Below, in pieces: positions 24,732-33,992 of a stretch of 39,730 bases of DNA. The stretch lies in the NCBI GenBank assembly GCA_945831805.1, contig CAMADY010000015.1, positions 1 through 39,730 on the forward strand, written 5' to 3'. The stretch's first letter is position 1; each line of letters opens with the position of its first letter. Under the pieces are notes generated by a model. That model was given only the letters and a program-made list of their open reading frames with translations. It was not told the DNA's origin and ran no database searches. The translations under genes and the position numbers were made by a program. The DNA is from an uncultured Prevotellaceae bacterium. GTDB lineage: Bacteria > Bacteroidota > Bacteroidia > Bacteroidales > Bacteroidaceae.

Positions 24732-25472
24732 ATGAGACTTTGGAAAAAAATTACGATGTTATCGCTACTGTTAGCACTAGCGTTGATAGGGGCGGGTGCA
24801 CAGAATAACGCGCAGAAGGACTATGAGCCGACGGTCAACTGGCCGTACCTGCTCAACGACTTCTATCAGGGCACCATAATCCTCAGTGACGGTACGCCGA
24901 GCCATGCGCGACTGAACTTCCATCTGCGCTCGCAGAGGCTCGACTGCATAGATACAGAGGGCAGGGTAGGGCACGTCATCTTCCCGAACATAGACCTCAT
25001 CTCCATCAACGGCAACATATACCGCATCATCGACGGCAAGCCTATGCAGCAGCTCCATGCAGAGCAGGAGGCGATGCTGCTGGAGCATGTCTATATAGAC
25101 TACGACCGCATGGACAAGGAGAACTACAAGTACGGCATGGCACTCTATGCCCGCGCCACCTCCGACGTCTCCATGCAGGCTAACTGGAACAACAACATAA
25201 ACCTCAAGACGCTCCACATGTCGGGAGAGTTCAACGAGCCATACCTCGAACTCCGCAAGGCATGGTACGACGGCATAGAGCTACCCGTAAGGCACGTATG
25301 CTATTTCTCCGTCAACGGAAAGACCTTCCGCGCCATACCTGCCGACACCTACGCACTGCTGACCTCCGACAAGAAGAAGCAGCTCCGCTCCTATATCAAG
25401 TCCAACAAACTGAAATGGAACAGGCAGGAGGACCTCACGCAGATACTTAAGCAACTGCGGCAAATGATGTGA
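24732..25472 (+). CDS. Secreted protein of unknown function
   Basis: The product has 246 residues. A signal peptide (KITMLSLLLALALIGAGAQ) is followed by a mixed alpha/beta protein without a family I can name. Recognisable stretches are GTIILSDGTPSHARLNFHL and FPNIDLISINGNIYRIIDGK, suggesting small beta-strand pairs, and a basic C-terminal helical tail (RSYIKSNKLKWNRQEDL). It is probably periplasmic or surface-exposed. It is 41 bases downstream of the Ig-like lipoprotein gene on the same strand, so joint expression is likely. It has no close membrane helix and no Cys-based lipobox. Confidence 0.8.
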   Translation: MRLWKKITMLSLLLALALIGAGAQNNAQKDYEPTVNWPYLLNDFYQGTIILSDGTPSHARLNFHLRSQRLDCIDTEGRVGHVIFPNIDLISINGNIYRIIDGKPMQQLHAEQEAMLLEHVYIDYDRMDKENYKYGMALYARATSDVSMQANWNNNINLKTLHMSGEFNEPYLELRKAWYDGIELPVRHVCYFSVNGKTFRAIPADTYALLTSDKKKQLRSYIKSNKLKWNRQEDLTQILKQLRQMM

Positions 25473-25485
25473 AGTTTTTTTTAAA

Positions 25486-25605
25486 ATAATTTGGAGAATT
25501 ATAGTAGTATTGTTCAACGGATTTCAAAAAAAGACACAAAAGACACCAGCAGGAGAAATTGAAAAAGCAAAAAAAATAAGGGAGGAATATTATGCAGACA
25601 AATGA
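25486..25605 (+). pseudogene. Remnant of a HigB/Gp49-type toxin gene (C-terminus only)
   Basis: The frame ending in TGA at 25603-25605 encodes VVLFNGFQKKTQKTPAGEIE, then KAKKIREEYYADK. The FxKKTQKTPxxEIxxA pattern is the usual C-terminal signature of HigB/phage Gp49-like RelE-superfamily toxins. The rest of the gene is missing: reading upstream, the frame runs to a stop at 25465-25467, inside the end of the neighbouring gene. Its 3' end overlaps the antitoxin-like gene by 14 bases, the normal higBA arrangement. I call it a deletion remnant. Confidence 0.7.
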
Positions 25606-25837
25606 TCATGAGATAAGAAACTACGATTTGGTACTTGATAATGATTTTGGAGTACCAGGAACTCCGTCTCGCTTAGAAGCAGAGCGTAAGGCTAAGGCTT
25701 ATTATGAAGAAAGCGAAAAGTGGCATACTATAACTATTCCAAAGGAGTTATACCAGATAATAAGTAATAAAGCCAAAGAAAAAGGCATCAGCATAAGGGC
25801 TTATACAAGGCAGGCTTTGTCATCTGTTCTTTTGTAG
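25592..25837 (+). CDS. Antitoxin-like protein, HigA-type N-terminus with ribbon-helix-helix-like C-terminus
   Basis: The product has 81 residues. The N-terminal half (RNYDLVLDNDFGVPGTPSR, then a Glu/Lys-rich helix) is like the start of HigA antitoxins paired with Gp49-like toxins. The C-terminal half does not continue as a helix-turn-helix Xre domain. Instead TITIPKELYQIISNKAKEKG and a following helix (AYTRQALSSVL) fit a strand-helix-helix, ribbon-helix-helix-type fold. A real Shine-Dalgarno-like GGGAGG lies 7 bases before the ATG; this is rare here and lies within the toxin remnant. The gene is AT-rich compared with its upstream neighbours, consistent with transfer. With the toxin truncated it is an orphan, possibly still a DNA-binding regulator. 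A strong hairpin follows 30 bases after the stop. Confidence 0.72.
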   Translation: MQTNDHEIRNYDLVLDNDFGVPGTPSRLEAERKAKAYYEESEKWHTITIPKELYQIISNKAKEKGISIRAYTRQALSSVLL

Positions 25838-25866
25838 TGTAGTATTTGCGGTGCTTAGCCCATAAC

Positions 25867-25902
25867 AAATTGCGTCATTCCTAGCTGGGAGTGACGCGAT
25901 TT
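25867..25902 (+). terminator. 15-bp hairpin downstream of the antitoxin-like gene
   Basis: Bases 25867-25881 pair with 25888-25902 around a TAGCTG loop, with two G-U pairs (core GCGTCATTCC/GGAGTGACGC). It lies 30 bases after the stop codon. Only a short T-rich stretch follows, so termination is likely but not certain. Confidence 0.6.
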
Positions 25903-25926
25903 CTGTTAATGATGTAATTGCAATCT

Positions 25927-25960
25927 CTACTTTGCAAAGTGTAAAATTAGTGCAAAGTAG
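25927..25960. promoter_or_regulatory. 10-bp perfect inverted repeat upstream of the susC promoter
   Basis: CTACTTTGCA (25927-25936) and TGCAAAGTAG (25951-25960) are exact reverse complements separated by 14 bases. They lie about 75 bases upstream of the probable -7 element of the PUL. This could be a regulator-binding site, or a second terminator since GCGTTTTT follows. Apart from this, the hairpin and the -7 element, I see no gene in 25838-26216. Confidence 0.45.
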
Positions 25961-26034
25961 GCGTTTTTGAGTCGTAAAGATGGAAATTAAAAATTTTTAA
26001 CAATAAAATTCACGTTTTTTTTCTAAAAAAAGTT

Positions 26035-26042
26035 TAACTTTG
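26035..26042 (+). promoter_or_regulatory. -7 element TAACTTTG for the PUL operon
   Basis: It matches TAnnTTTG; the -33 region is a T-run without TTTG, as expected for a promoter needing an activator. The leader to the susC ATG would be about 165 bases, long enough for post-transcriptional control. Confidence 0.55.
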
Positions 26043-26216
26043 CACAAAATTCTTTTGAACTAACTGAAATACTTAACGGACTCCATAGTGGCGAAATACG
26101 TCCTTTTGGATGTTGAAGACAACTTTTCAATGCAACAGATTACATTATATATATACTATCACCAAGTGTATGAAAAAATTTTCTTTACATAATTAATTAA
26201 TTAAACTAAACTAAAC

Positions 26217-29200
26217 ATGAGTAGCGCAAAAAAACTTTTCGCGAAAGTCTGCATGTTGGTTGCTATCATGATTGCTCTGCCAATGTCCGCATTGGCACAG
26301 TCAATGATCTCCGGTAACGTAAAGGAGGCCATTGGTGAGCCAATCATCGGTGCGACAGTTGTCGAGAAAGGCAATGCCAAGAATGCAGCGGTTACCGACT
26401 TCGACGGTAACTTCAAGATTAAGGTGGCTTCTGGAAAGAAGCTTGTCATCTCCTACATCGGCATGGTAACCCAGGAGGTTGCTGCCAATGACGGTATGGT
26501 TGTAACTCTTGAAGAGGACAACACAAACCTTGAGGACGTAGTAGTTATCGGTTACGGCTCAAAGGCTCGTAAGGACCTCACCGGTTCTGTGGGTTCTGTG
26601 AGCGGTGCCAAGCTTGCTGCCGTACCAGTAGCATCTGCTGCTGAGGCCCTCACTGGTAAGATTGCCGGTGTGCAGGTAACATCTGTCGATGGCCAGCCAG
26701 GTGCAGACATCAACATTCGCGTGCGTGGTGCAACGTCTGTAACACAGTCTAACGAGCCTCTCTATATCGTTGATGGCTTTCAGGTTTCAAACATCAACGA
26801 TATCCCACCATCAGACATCGCATCTATCGACGTTCTGAAGGACGCTTCCCTCACTGCTATCTACGGTGCGAAGGGTGGTAACGGTGTTATCGTCGTTACT
26901 ACAAAGTCTGCACAGTCAGGTAAGGTGAAGGTAAGCTTCAATGGTCGTCTGACTCTCTCTCACATCACAAAGCAGCTCGACCTCATGAATTCCCAGAACT
27001 TTGCAAAGTATCTCTATGAGCGTGCTGTTGCTGGTGGTACTGACACACGTCTCTACCGTCTCAACTTCGGTCACCCACAGGATGTATATGAGAACTACCA
27101 CGTTGCTACAAACGATTGGCAGGATGAGGTAATGGGTAACACTCCTCTCTCATACCAGGCTAACGTAAACATCGGCGGTGGTAACGAGACAACAAAGTTC
27201 AACCTTTCTCTTTCACAGTCTGAGGACAAGGGTATTATCCTTGGTTCTGGTGTTCGCCGTACCGTTGTTAACCTCAAGTTGAACACAAAGCTCCACAAGA
27301 ACCTCGACTTCACTTACAACCCAAAGATGACATACCGTCGTGATGAGGGTGCAGGTGGTGACGCTGTAGGTACTGGTGGTATCATCGATGTACTTCAGTA
27401 TCGTCCAACGGCTGGTGTTCATAGCTATGGTATCCTTAATGGTGTCAACAGCGAAGGTAAGGTTCTTCCTGTAGAATCAGAGGAGACAGCTTCATCATTC
27501 ATCCTCACAAACCCTGTACAGGATATTGCAACAAACGTTCAGAAGAAGCACTCTTACAACATCAGCAACCAGTTCTCACTCAAGTGGACTCCAATCAAGG
27601 GACTTATCCTCCGTTCAGAGGGTAACTACAATATCTCTTTCCGCGATACAGAACGTTTCTATGGTTGGGCTACATCAACAGGTAAGAGCAACAACAACCT
27701 CCCTGTTGCTGAGACTTCAAACCGTACTTCTCAGTCTTACACATGGACTAATACTGCTTCTTACGACATGGAGATCAAGGAGGTACACAACCTTTCTTTC
27801 CTCCTCGGTCAGGAAATCTATAACTCTTGGTACAAGGAGACATCCATGACCAACCGTTACTTCCCTAAGAATATCACCGCTGAAGAGGCATTCAACAACA
27901 TGGGTCTTGGTTCTGCAAAGGGTGCTCCAACATCTAAGCTCTCTACATCAGATCGCACTGCTTCTTTCTTCGGTCAGGCTTCTTACAACTACGATCACAA
28001 GTACCTCTTCTCTGCTACACTCCGTGGTGACGGTTCTTCAAAGTTCGCTCCAGGCAACCAGTGGGGTTGGTTCCCATCTGTTTCTGGTGCATGGGTAATG
28101 AACAAGGAGAAGTTCCTCAAGGACGTTAAGTGGGTTGACCAGTTGAAGCTCCGCGTTGCATTCGGTCTCAGTGGTAACAACCGTATCTCTGACGACCTCT
28201 GGCGTTATCTTTACTTCACTCAGAGCTCTGGTGGTCCAGGCTTCGGTGAGCAGTCTGCAAACGGTGAGAAGTACTATGCAGCTGGCAGCAGCCTTGCTAA
28301 TCAGGACATCAAGTGGGAGACCACTATCACACGTAACCTCGCTGCCGACATCACACTCTTCGGCGGTCGTCTGAACATCACTCCAGAACTCTACTGGAAC
28401 ACTACACGTGACCTCCTCTACTCTTCTACCATTGCTTCTACTTCTGGTTACACAAAGCAGATGCAGAACATAGGAAAGGTACAGAACTCTGGTTTTGACC
28501 TTACCCTCAGCGGTGACATTGTACGCGGTAAGGACTATGTTGTTTCCGCTAACCTCACACTCGGTCACAACAAGATGAAGATCAAGCAGCTCAATGCTAC
28601 TGACGATGTCCTCTACAACACTGCAGGCAAGTGGAAGTCAAATGACGAGGAGGACTATAAGCTTGAGGTAGGCGGAGAGCTCGGTCTCCTCTATGGTTAT
28701 GTATATGATGGTCTCTATACTTTCGATGACTTCCAGTTCGATAACACAACAGCTGTAGGCAACACCCAGCAGCTTGTGAACGGTCAGCTCATCAGCGGTG
28801 CTATTGTTAACGAGGCTCTTGCTTCAAGTCAGGCTGGTGCATCTACTCTCCCTGGTAAGATCAGACTCAAGGATCTCAATGGTGACGGTAAGATCGACAA
28901 GAACGATAAGACTGTCGTAGGTAACACTAACCCACGTTGGCAGGGTGGTTTCGGTTTCTCTGGTCAGTATAAGGACTGGGATTTCGCAATGAACTTCTCT
29001 TACATGCTTGACTTCGACGTTTACAACGCAACAGCATTCGCTCTCTCTTCCAACATCGGTAACGGTAAGACCTCTTACAACAACGTACTTGCAAAGTACT
29101 CTTCTTCTGATACATGGACTTACGTAAATACCGATCCAACAAGCTCAGGTTACCTTGGTGGCCCTTACAAGTCAAATACATCAAGCTATACCAATAATGA

Positions 29201-29540
29201 AGGTGCTGTAGAATACTACAAGCAGATGAATGCTAACTCTTCACAGTGGAACCCATCTGACCTTACAACAAAGGCTATCATCTCTAACTTCGTGGAGGAT
29301 GGTTCATTCGTACGTTGTACTGACCTCACTATCGGTTACACATTCCCTAAGAAGATCGTGAAGAAGCTCTATCTGAGCAAGCTCCGCGCATATTTCTCTG
29401 CTGGTAACCTCTTTACTATCACAAAGTACTCTGGTTACGATCCTGAGGTTGACGTACAGTCAGGTCTCACACCTTCTATGGACTACAACCGCTACCCACG
29501 TAGCCGTTCATTCTCATTCGGTGTTAATGTTGATTTCTAA
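26217..29540 (+). CDS. susC: SusC/RagA-type TonB-dependent outer-membrane transporter
   Basis: The product has 1107 residues. A signal peptide ending MSALAQ is followed by a carboxypeptidase-regulatory-like domain at about 30-112 (ISGNVKEAIGEPIIGATVV). A short linker DVVVIGYGSKARKDLTGSVG leads into the plug (IRVRGATSVTQSNEPLYIVD, GAKGGNGVIVVTTK). A 22-strand-type barrel ends in RSRSFSFGVNVDF, with the terminal Phe expected for barrel assembly. It should import oligosaccharides, here probably pectic fragments, through the outer membrane using TonB energy, with SusD as lid. The susD gene follows 27 bases later. Codon choice is of the highly expressed type (many GGT, TCT, AAC) and unlike the GC-rich kinases upstream. 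The gene is full length with no visible defect. Confidence 0.96.
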   Translation: MSSAKKLFAKVCMLVAIMIALPMSALAQSMISGNVKEAIGEPIIGATVVEKGNAKNAAVTDFDGNFKIKVASGKKLVISYIGMVTQEVAANDGMVVTLEEDNTNLEDVVVIGYGSKARKDLTGSVGSVSGAKLAAVPVASAAEALTGKIAGVQVTSVDGQPGADINIRVRGATSVTQSNEPLYIVDGFQVSNINDIPPSDIASIDVLKDASLTAIYGAKGGNGVIVVTTKSAQSGKVKVSFNGRLTLSHITKQLDLMNSQNFAKYLYERAVAGGTDTRLYRLNFGHPQDVYENYHVATNDWQDEVMGNTPLSYQANVNIGGGNETTKFNLSLSQSEDKGIILGSGVRRTVVNLKLNTKLHKNLDFTYNPKMTYRRDEGAGGDAVGTGGIIDVLQYRPTAGVHSYGILNGVNSEGKVLPVESEETASSFILTNPVQDIATNVQKKHSYNISNQFSLKWTPIKGLILRSEGNYNISFRDTERFYGWATSTGKSNNNLPVAETSNRTSQSYTWTNTASYDMEIKEVHNLSFLLGQEIYNSWYKETSMTNRYFPKNITAEEAFNNMGLGSAKGAPTSKLSTSDRTASFFGQASYNYDHKYLFSATLRGDGSSKFAPGNQWGWFPSVSGAWVMNKEKFLKDVKWVDQLKLRVAFGLSGNNRISDDLWRYLYFTQSSGGPGFGEQSANGEKYYAAGSSLANQDIKWETTITRNLAADITLFGGRLNITPELYWNTTRDLLYSSTIASTSGYTKQMQNIGKVQNSGFDLTLSGDIVRGKDYVVSANLTLGHNKMKIKQLNATDDVLYNTAGKWKSNDEEDYKLEVGGELGLLYGYVYDGLYTFDDFQFDNTTAVGNTQQLVNGQLISGAIVNEALASSQAGASTLPGKIRLKDLNGDGKIDKNDKTVVGNTNPRWQGGFGFSGQYKDWDFAMNFSYMLDFDVYNATAFALSSNIGNGKTSYNNVLAKYSSSDTWTYVNTDPTSSGYLGGPYKSNTSSYTNNEGAVEYYKQMNANSSQWNPSDLTTKAIISNFVEDGSFVRCTDLTIGYTFPKKIVKKLYLSKLRAYFSAGNLFTITKYSGYDPEVDVQSGLTPSMDYNRYPRSRSFSFGVNVDF

Positions 29541-29567
29541 TCATAACCTGAAAATTTGACTACAACA

Positions 29568-31622
29568 ATGAAAATTAAAAATATTTTAGTATCAGGACTT
29601 GGCGTACTGGCACTCACAGCCTGCAATGACTTCCTTGAGGTTGATGCACCGTCAAGTTTTACAAATGAGATCGTTTACGGCTCTACTACTCAGGCTAACT
29701 ACGCTCTCAATGGTGTCTATGCCGGCATGCTTTCCGGCAACAGCTTTGGCAACCTCCTCTATAATGGTTTGATGCTTAACAGTGACGTTGACTTCGTAAC
29801 AAACAGCAATACGTCTCTCAATGAGAAGTCACCACGCCGTTTTGACGTCAACAGTGCTGACGGTAATGTTGAGAAGCTCTGGAACGCACTCTATGCAAAC
29901 ATTGAGTCTGCAAATGCATTCATCAATGGTATGGAGACAAGCGGACTTCTTAACGGTGAGGATGCAGAGAAGGCTAATCATATGGTTGGTGAGGCAAAGG
30001 TTATCCGTGCCATAAACTACTATGAGCTGATGTGCTACTATGGAGACGTGCCTTTCACAACACAGAGCTCATACAACACTCAGGAGTTTGCTCCGGACGT
30101 AAAGAGCCGTGTTGAAATTGCAAATATCCTCATCAACGACCTGAAGGCTGCTGCAGAGAAGATGTACTCTGACAAGACTGCAAACATCGAGAGCGTTGAG
30201 CACATCTCGCAGGAGGCTGCTTACGCAATGATTGCACGTATCGCACTCCAGGCTGGTGGCTATTCTCTCAACCACGAGGCTGGTGATACAAAAAACTATA
30301 AGATGACACGTCCAGAGAACTATCAGGACTACTATCAGATTGCTCTTGAATACACAGACAAGATCATCAGTGCTGGCGGCCACTCTCTCTCTAAGAGCTA
30401 TCGTGATTTCTTTGTTGACGAGTGTAACTTCAAGGTTGCTGCCGGCGATGATGCCATCTTCGAGATTCCATTCGCAAAGGAGACATCTGGTAACTTCGGT
30501 TACGCACAGGGACCTTCTGTAGCAAAGAACACAGAGAATGAGGCTCCTTTCGAGTTTGGTCTCTGTAACGGTGGTGTACGCACTACTGCTTTCTACCGTT
30601 ACCAGTTCGGTGAGAACGACCTTCGTAAGGAGTATGTCTGCGGCATGTGGAACTACAGTGCGCAGGGTGTTCCTACAGTAAGCTTCAATTTTACAATGAA
30701 CAACAACAAGTGGTCTAAGCTCTGGTGCCAGTCTGGTCTTGGCAAGAAGACTGAGGGCAGCACAGGTATCAACTTCCCTTACATCCGCTATGCTGATGTT
30801 CTCCTCATGAATGCTGAGGCTGAGAACGAACTCAACGGTCCTACAACAAAGGCTAAGAATGCACTCAAGCAGGTTCGTGAGCGTGCGTTCCGTGGTGCGG
30901 ACAACCAGTCGCTCATGGTTAACGACTATGTTGACGCTCTTTCTACAAAGAAGGACTTCCTCAAGGCTGTGCTTGATGAGCGCAAGTGGGAGTTTGCTGG
31001 CGAGAACATGCGTTGGAAGGATCTTGTTCGTAACAACCTCTACGCTGAGACAATTACCTACACATTCCTTCTTTACCTCTCTGCTGCTGAGGATGCAGCA
31101 AGCTCTGCTCAGTACTACAACGAGGTAATGGCTCATGATGGTATAGATTATCAGAACATTCTTCCTTCTTCTGTTTACTCTTGCGGCGTGGACAAGCATT
31201 CAAAGAATCCTAACTTCCCTAACGGTTCTATCTACCAGCGTTTCATCCTCAACGAGGATCATCCTGCAAGCAAGCCAGCCGTAACTCCTGACAAGTACAC
31301 CCTCACTGACAAGTATGGTACATACACCTACAAGACTGACAAGCAGATGGGTGGTTCTTCTGACTCAAAGGAATGGATAGAGACAGAGTTTACAACAGCT
31401 TTCCAGAAAGATGGTACTGTAAGACAGGAAATCTATCACTCTCTCTCTGGATACATCTATGGTCTTGAGACTGGCAACATCTATGTTAAGAACAACAGCC
31501 ACAACGATGTTCCATTCAATATCACAAATACAGATTATCCAGCAGTACGTTACATGCTTCCTTATCCAGCTGAGATCATCGCTCGTTCAAGTGGCAAGTA
31601 TCGTCAGTACTATGGATACTAA
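29568..31622 (+). CDS. susD: SusD/RagB-type surface glycan-binding lipoprotein
   Basis: The product has 684 residues from the ATG at 29568; an in-frame TTG at 29556 is rejected because the ATG directly opens the lipoprotein signal (MKIKNILVSGLGVLALTAC). After the lipobox Cys the typical NDFLEVDAPSSFTNE start is present. TPR-like helices follow, including EAKVIRAINYYELMCYYGDV and the C-terminal IRYADVLLMNAEAENEL and LDERKWEFAGENMRWKDLVR, all hallmarks of the family. It binds glycan at the cell surface and closes over the SusC barrel. The length is above the usual 500-600 residues, mainly through a C-terminal extension. Co-transcription with susC is evident from the 27-base gap. Confidence 0.95.
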   Translation: MKIKNILVSGLGVLALTACNDFLEVDAPSSFTNEIVYGSTTQANYALNGVYAGMLSGNSFGNLLYNGLMLNSDVDFVTNSNTSLNEKSPRRFDVNSADGNVEKLWNALYANIESANAFINGMETSGLLNGEDAEKANHMVGEAKVIRAINYYELMCYYGDVPFTTQSSYNTQEFAPDVKSRVEIANILINDLKAAAEKMYSDKTANIESVEHISQEAAYAMIARIALQAGGYSLNHEAGDTKNYKMTRPENYQDYYQIALEYTDKIISAGGHSLSKSYRDFFVDECNFKVAAGDDAIFEIPFAKETSGNFGYAQGPSVAKNTENEAPFEFGLCNGGVRTTAFYRYQFGENDLRKEYVCGMWNYSAQGVPTVSFNFTMNNNKWSKLWCQSGLGKKTEGSTGINFPYIRYADVLLMNAEAENELNGPTTKAKNALKQVRERAFRGADNQSLMVNDYVDALSTKKDFLKAVLDERKWEFAGENMRWKDLVRNNLYAETITYTFLLYLSAAEDAASSAQYYNEVMAHDGIDYQNILPSSVYSCGVDKHSKNPNFPNGSIYQRFILNEDHPASKPAVTPDKYTLTDKYGTYTYKTDKQMGGSSDSKEWIETEFTTAFQKDGTVRQEIYHSLSGYIYGLETGNIYVKNNSHNDVPFNITNTDYPAVRYMLPYPAEIIARSSGKYRQYYGY

Positions 31623-31659
31623 TTTTCTTTACTTCTATTAATGTTTAAAACGAAAAACA

Positions 31660-33966
31660 ATGAAGAAGATTTTATTATACATGCTTGCGATTCTCTCCGT
31701 TGCAACTTTCAACAGCTGTAAGGATGACGAGAATGCGGCATACAATATGGCGAACCGTCAGTTCATGACGATGTTCCGCCAGCAATCAAACACCGGTTTG
31801 TCCGATGCCAATGACGATTACCGCTGCCGTGCTGAGGGTAATACCATATATCTCTACTGGTTTGCAGTGAATGATTGCTATGGTTATGAAATCAAGTGGT
31901 TCTATTCTTCTACCGTACAGTCTGGTACTAAGGAAGTATGGGAACAGGCAGAGGCAGATGGCTACATGAAGGGTGACACTGTGATTACTAACCCAATGCA
32001 GGTGGAACTCGTGCTCAAGAATATGAACTATTCGCAGGCATACCGCTTTGCTATACGCGTTCTGCACTCTGCTGACAAGAATGACCCAGAGAACTCTGCA
32101 TGGTATGGATATGGTGAACAGCAGAATCCACAGGACTATTGTATGGTTACAACAGACAGCAGATATGTTTGTCCAGAGGTAATTTCTTACATTGAGTACT
32201 TCCCAAGAACCGATCCTAAGTTCAAGACTTCTTTCAAGGTACATATCAGCAAGGATACCCAGAACAAGAAAATTTGGGATAGTGCCCACCTCACAGAGAC
32301 CATTACTCCTTATTCTGCAGAGGACAAGGAGATCTTTGCTGAGCACTTCACTTCTGATGCTAATGGATGGAAGGTTGACTACCTGACCATTGAGTCTGCT
32401 GATGAGACAATTAAGCTGAACATTCCTTCCCAATTCACATGGGATGAGTCTATCAAGGCTTACAAGTATGTTCCAACAGCAGAGGAATGGGCTCAGGGAT
32501 GGTTCCAGGTTGACGGTCTCTCTCCTAACTCTCTCTATACTATTAAAGCATGGGATGCAAGCATTCCAATCAAGGTTGATGCTTCTTATAAGAACATGAT
32601 GGTACGTACAAAGGGAGATCCTGTTACTCTCTACCTTGGTCACACTCCTACTCCAACTGATACAATCAGTGGTAAGGCATATGACATTAGCAAGTGGAAT
32701 GCCATGAAGCTTAATAATATCCTCAATGACTATATGACAAATGAGGCATACGGTGAGAACTCTACAATCTACCTCGACGGTGGAAAGGCTTACTTCATTT
32801 CTTCTGGTATTGAGATGATCAAGGGATTCAAGCTTGAGACACGTCCAGAGGATCTCGCTCAGGGTAAGCGTGCTACTCTTTACCTCAGCGGTCTCGTTCC
32901 AGGTACAAGCACCAACTGGGTAACAGGTAATGATGCAGGTAAGTATAGTGATCCTACTGTACAGCTCGTGATGGATACCATCAAGTTCAAGGGTATTGAC
33001 TTCGCGTGTCCTAACGCTGTTTACTACTCTGCAACAGGTAATGGTACCGGTAACTACTTCATTAACATGTATAGTAAGAATATCGGTTTCAGCCTTGATG
33101 CTTTGATTCTTGATGACTGTTCATTCCAGAACCTCCAGCGTGGCTTCTATCGTGTACAGGGTTCTTATGACTTCAACATCAACAACTTCATCATCAACAA
33201 CTGCGTATTCACCAACTGTGGTCCTTATGATGTTAATGCTATCGGTTACAACTGGATTCACTTTGAGCTTGGAAGCAGACCTTCTTCAAACCTCCTGAAT
33301 AACTGTCAGATTACAAACAACGTGTTCTACAACACACCTCACGGTGCGCTTATTTCTGACAAGAACAAGAGTGTTACTTGGGCTGCAACAGTTAGGTGGA
33401 ACGTGAAGATCAGCAACAATACCTTCGTCAACTTCGGTAACTCTATAAAGAACGAGGCATACGTAGCAGGTCTGACAGGTTACATCCCTGGCGGTTCTAC
33501 AATGGAGTTCACAAAGAACCTCATTATCATGACAAAGGACCCTGCCGACGTTAACCGTCCAATGAACTGTGCTGGTTGGAGATGTGGTAGCATCACTGGC
33601 GGTGATGGCAGCGGTCAATGTACCTTCATCATTGGTGACAACTACTCTACCAACGATAACCTCACCAGTGGACAGGTATTCAATGCATATGCATTCTCTG
33701 GTACATCAAATTGTCCTGGTAAGTGGCAGAACTCTAACCCGGAGTGGTTCCCAATGGGTATCGAACAGCTTGTAGTTAAGGCTGACAATATCTCTGCTAC
33801 AGAGCTGATGAAGAGTCCTAATCCAAAGCACTTCGTAGGCTCTGCTGCAAGTCAGGAGGACTATAAGGTTGATGGTATCGACGGTATCATGTATAACCTC
33901 TCAACAAAGACTCTCAACTCTGATATCTACAAGAAGGGTATCGGTGCACCACGTCTTCGTAAGTAA
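31660..33966 (+). CDS. Lipoprotein with DUF4957/DUF5123-like right-handed beta-helix
   Basis: The product has 768 residues. The lipobox is FNSC followed by KDDE, giving lipid anchoring. The N-terminal part (about 40-330) looks like fibronectin/Ig-type folds, with WFQVDGLSPNSLYTIKAWD near its end. The C-terminal part has repeated short strands with Asn ladders (NINNFIINNCVFTNCG, NNCQITNNVFYNTPHG, KISNNTFVNFGNSI), as expected of a parallel beta-helix. Such lipoproteins accompany SusC/D in pectin-type PULs of Bacteroides and Prevotella and are thought to bind pectic chains; catalytic residues of a polysaccharide lyase are not obvious. It is third in the operon, 37 bases after susD. I am sure of the general type and less sure of the exact domain families. 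Confidence 0.8.
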   Translation: MKKILLYMLAILSVATFNSCKDDENAAYNMANRQFMTMFRQQSNTGLSDANDDYRCRAEGNTIYLYWFAVNDCYGYEIKWFYSSTVQSGTKEVWEQAEADGYMKGDTVITNPMQVELVLKNMNYSQAYRFAIRVLHSADKNDPENSAWYGYGEQQNPQDYCMVTTDSRYVCPEVISYIEYFPRTDPKFKTSFKVHISKDTQNKKIWDSAHLTETITPYSAEDKEIFAEHFTSDANGWKVDYLTIESADETIKLNIPSQFTWDESIKAYKYVPTAEEWAQGWFQVDGLSPNSLYTIKAWDASIPIKVDASYKNMMVRTKGDPVTLYLGHTPTPTDTISGKAYDISKWNAMKLNNILNDYMTNEAYGENSTIYLDGGKAYFISSGIEMIKGFKLETRPEDLAQGKRATLYLSGLVPGTSTNWVTGNDAGKYSDPTVQLVMDTIKFKGIDFACPNAVYYSATGNGTGNYFINMYSKNIGFSLDALILDDCSFQNLQRGFYRVQGSYDFNINNFIINNCVFTNCGPYDVNAIGYNWIHFELGSRPSSNLLNNCQITNNVFYNTPHGALISDKNKSVTWAATVRWNVKISNNTFVNFGNSIKNEAYVAGLTGYIPGGSTMEFTKNLIIMTKDPADVNRPMNCAGWRCGSITGGDGSGQCTFIIGDNYSTNDNLTSGQVFNAYAFSGTSNCPGKWQNSNPEWFPMGIEQLVVKADNISATELMKSPNPKHFVGSAASQEDYKVDGIDGIMYNLSTKTLNSDIYKKGIGAPRLRK

Positions 33967-33992
33967 TTAACAAACTAAAAGATTACAGAATT

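Noticed and set aside
30069..31199. 376-codon minus-strand frame opposite susD
   Set aside because: It is antisense to a well-supported SusD gene, with shadow-like composition and no domain.
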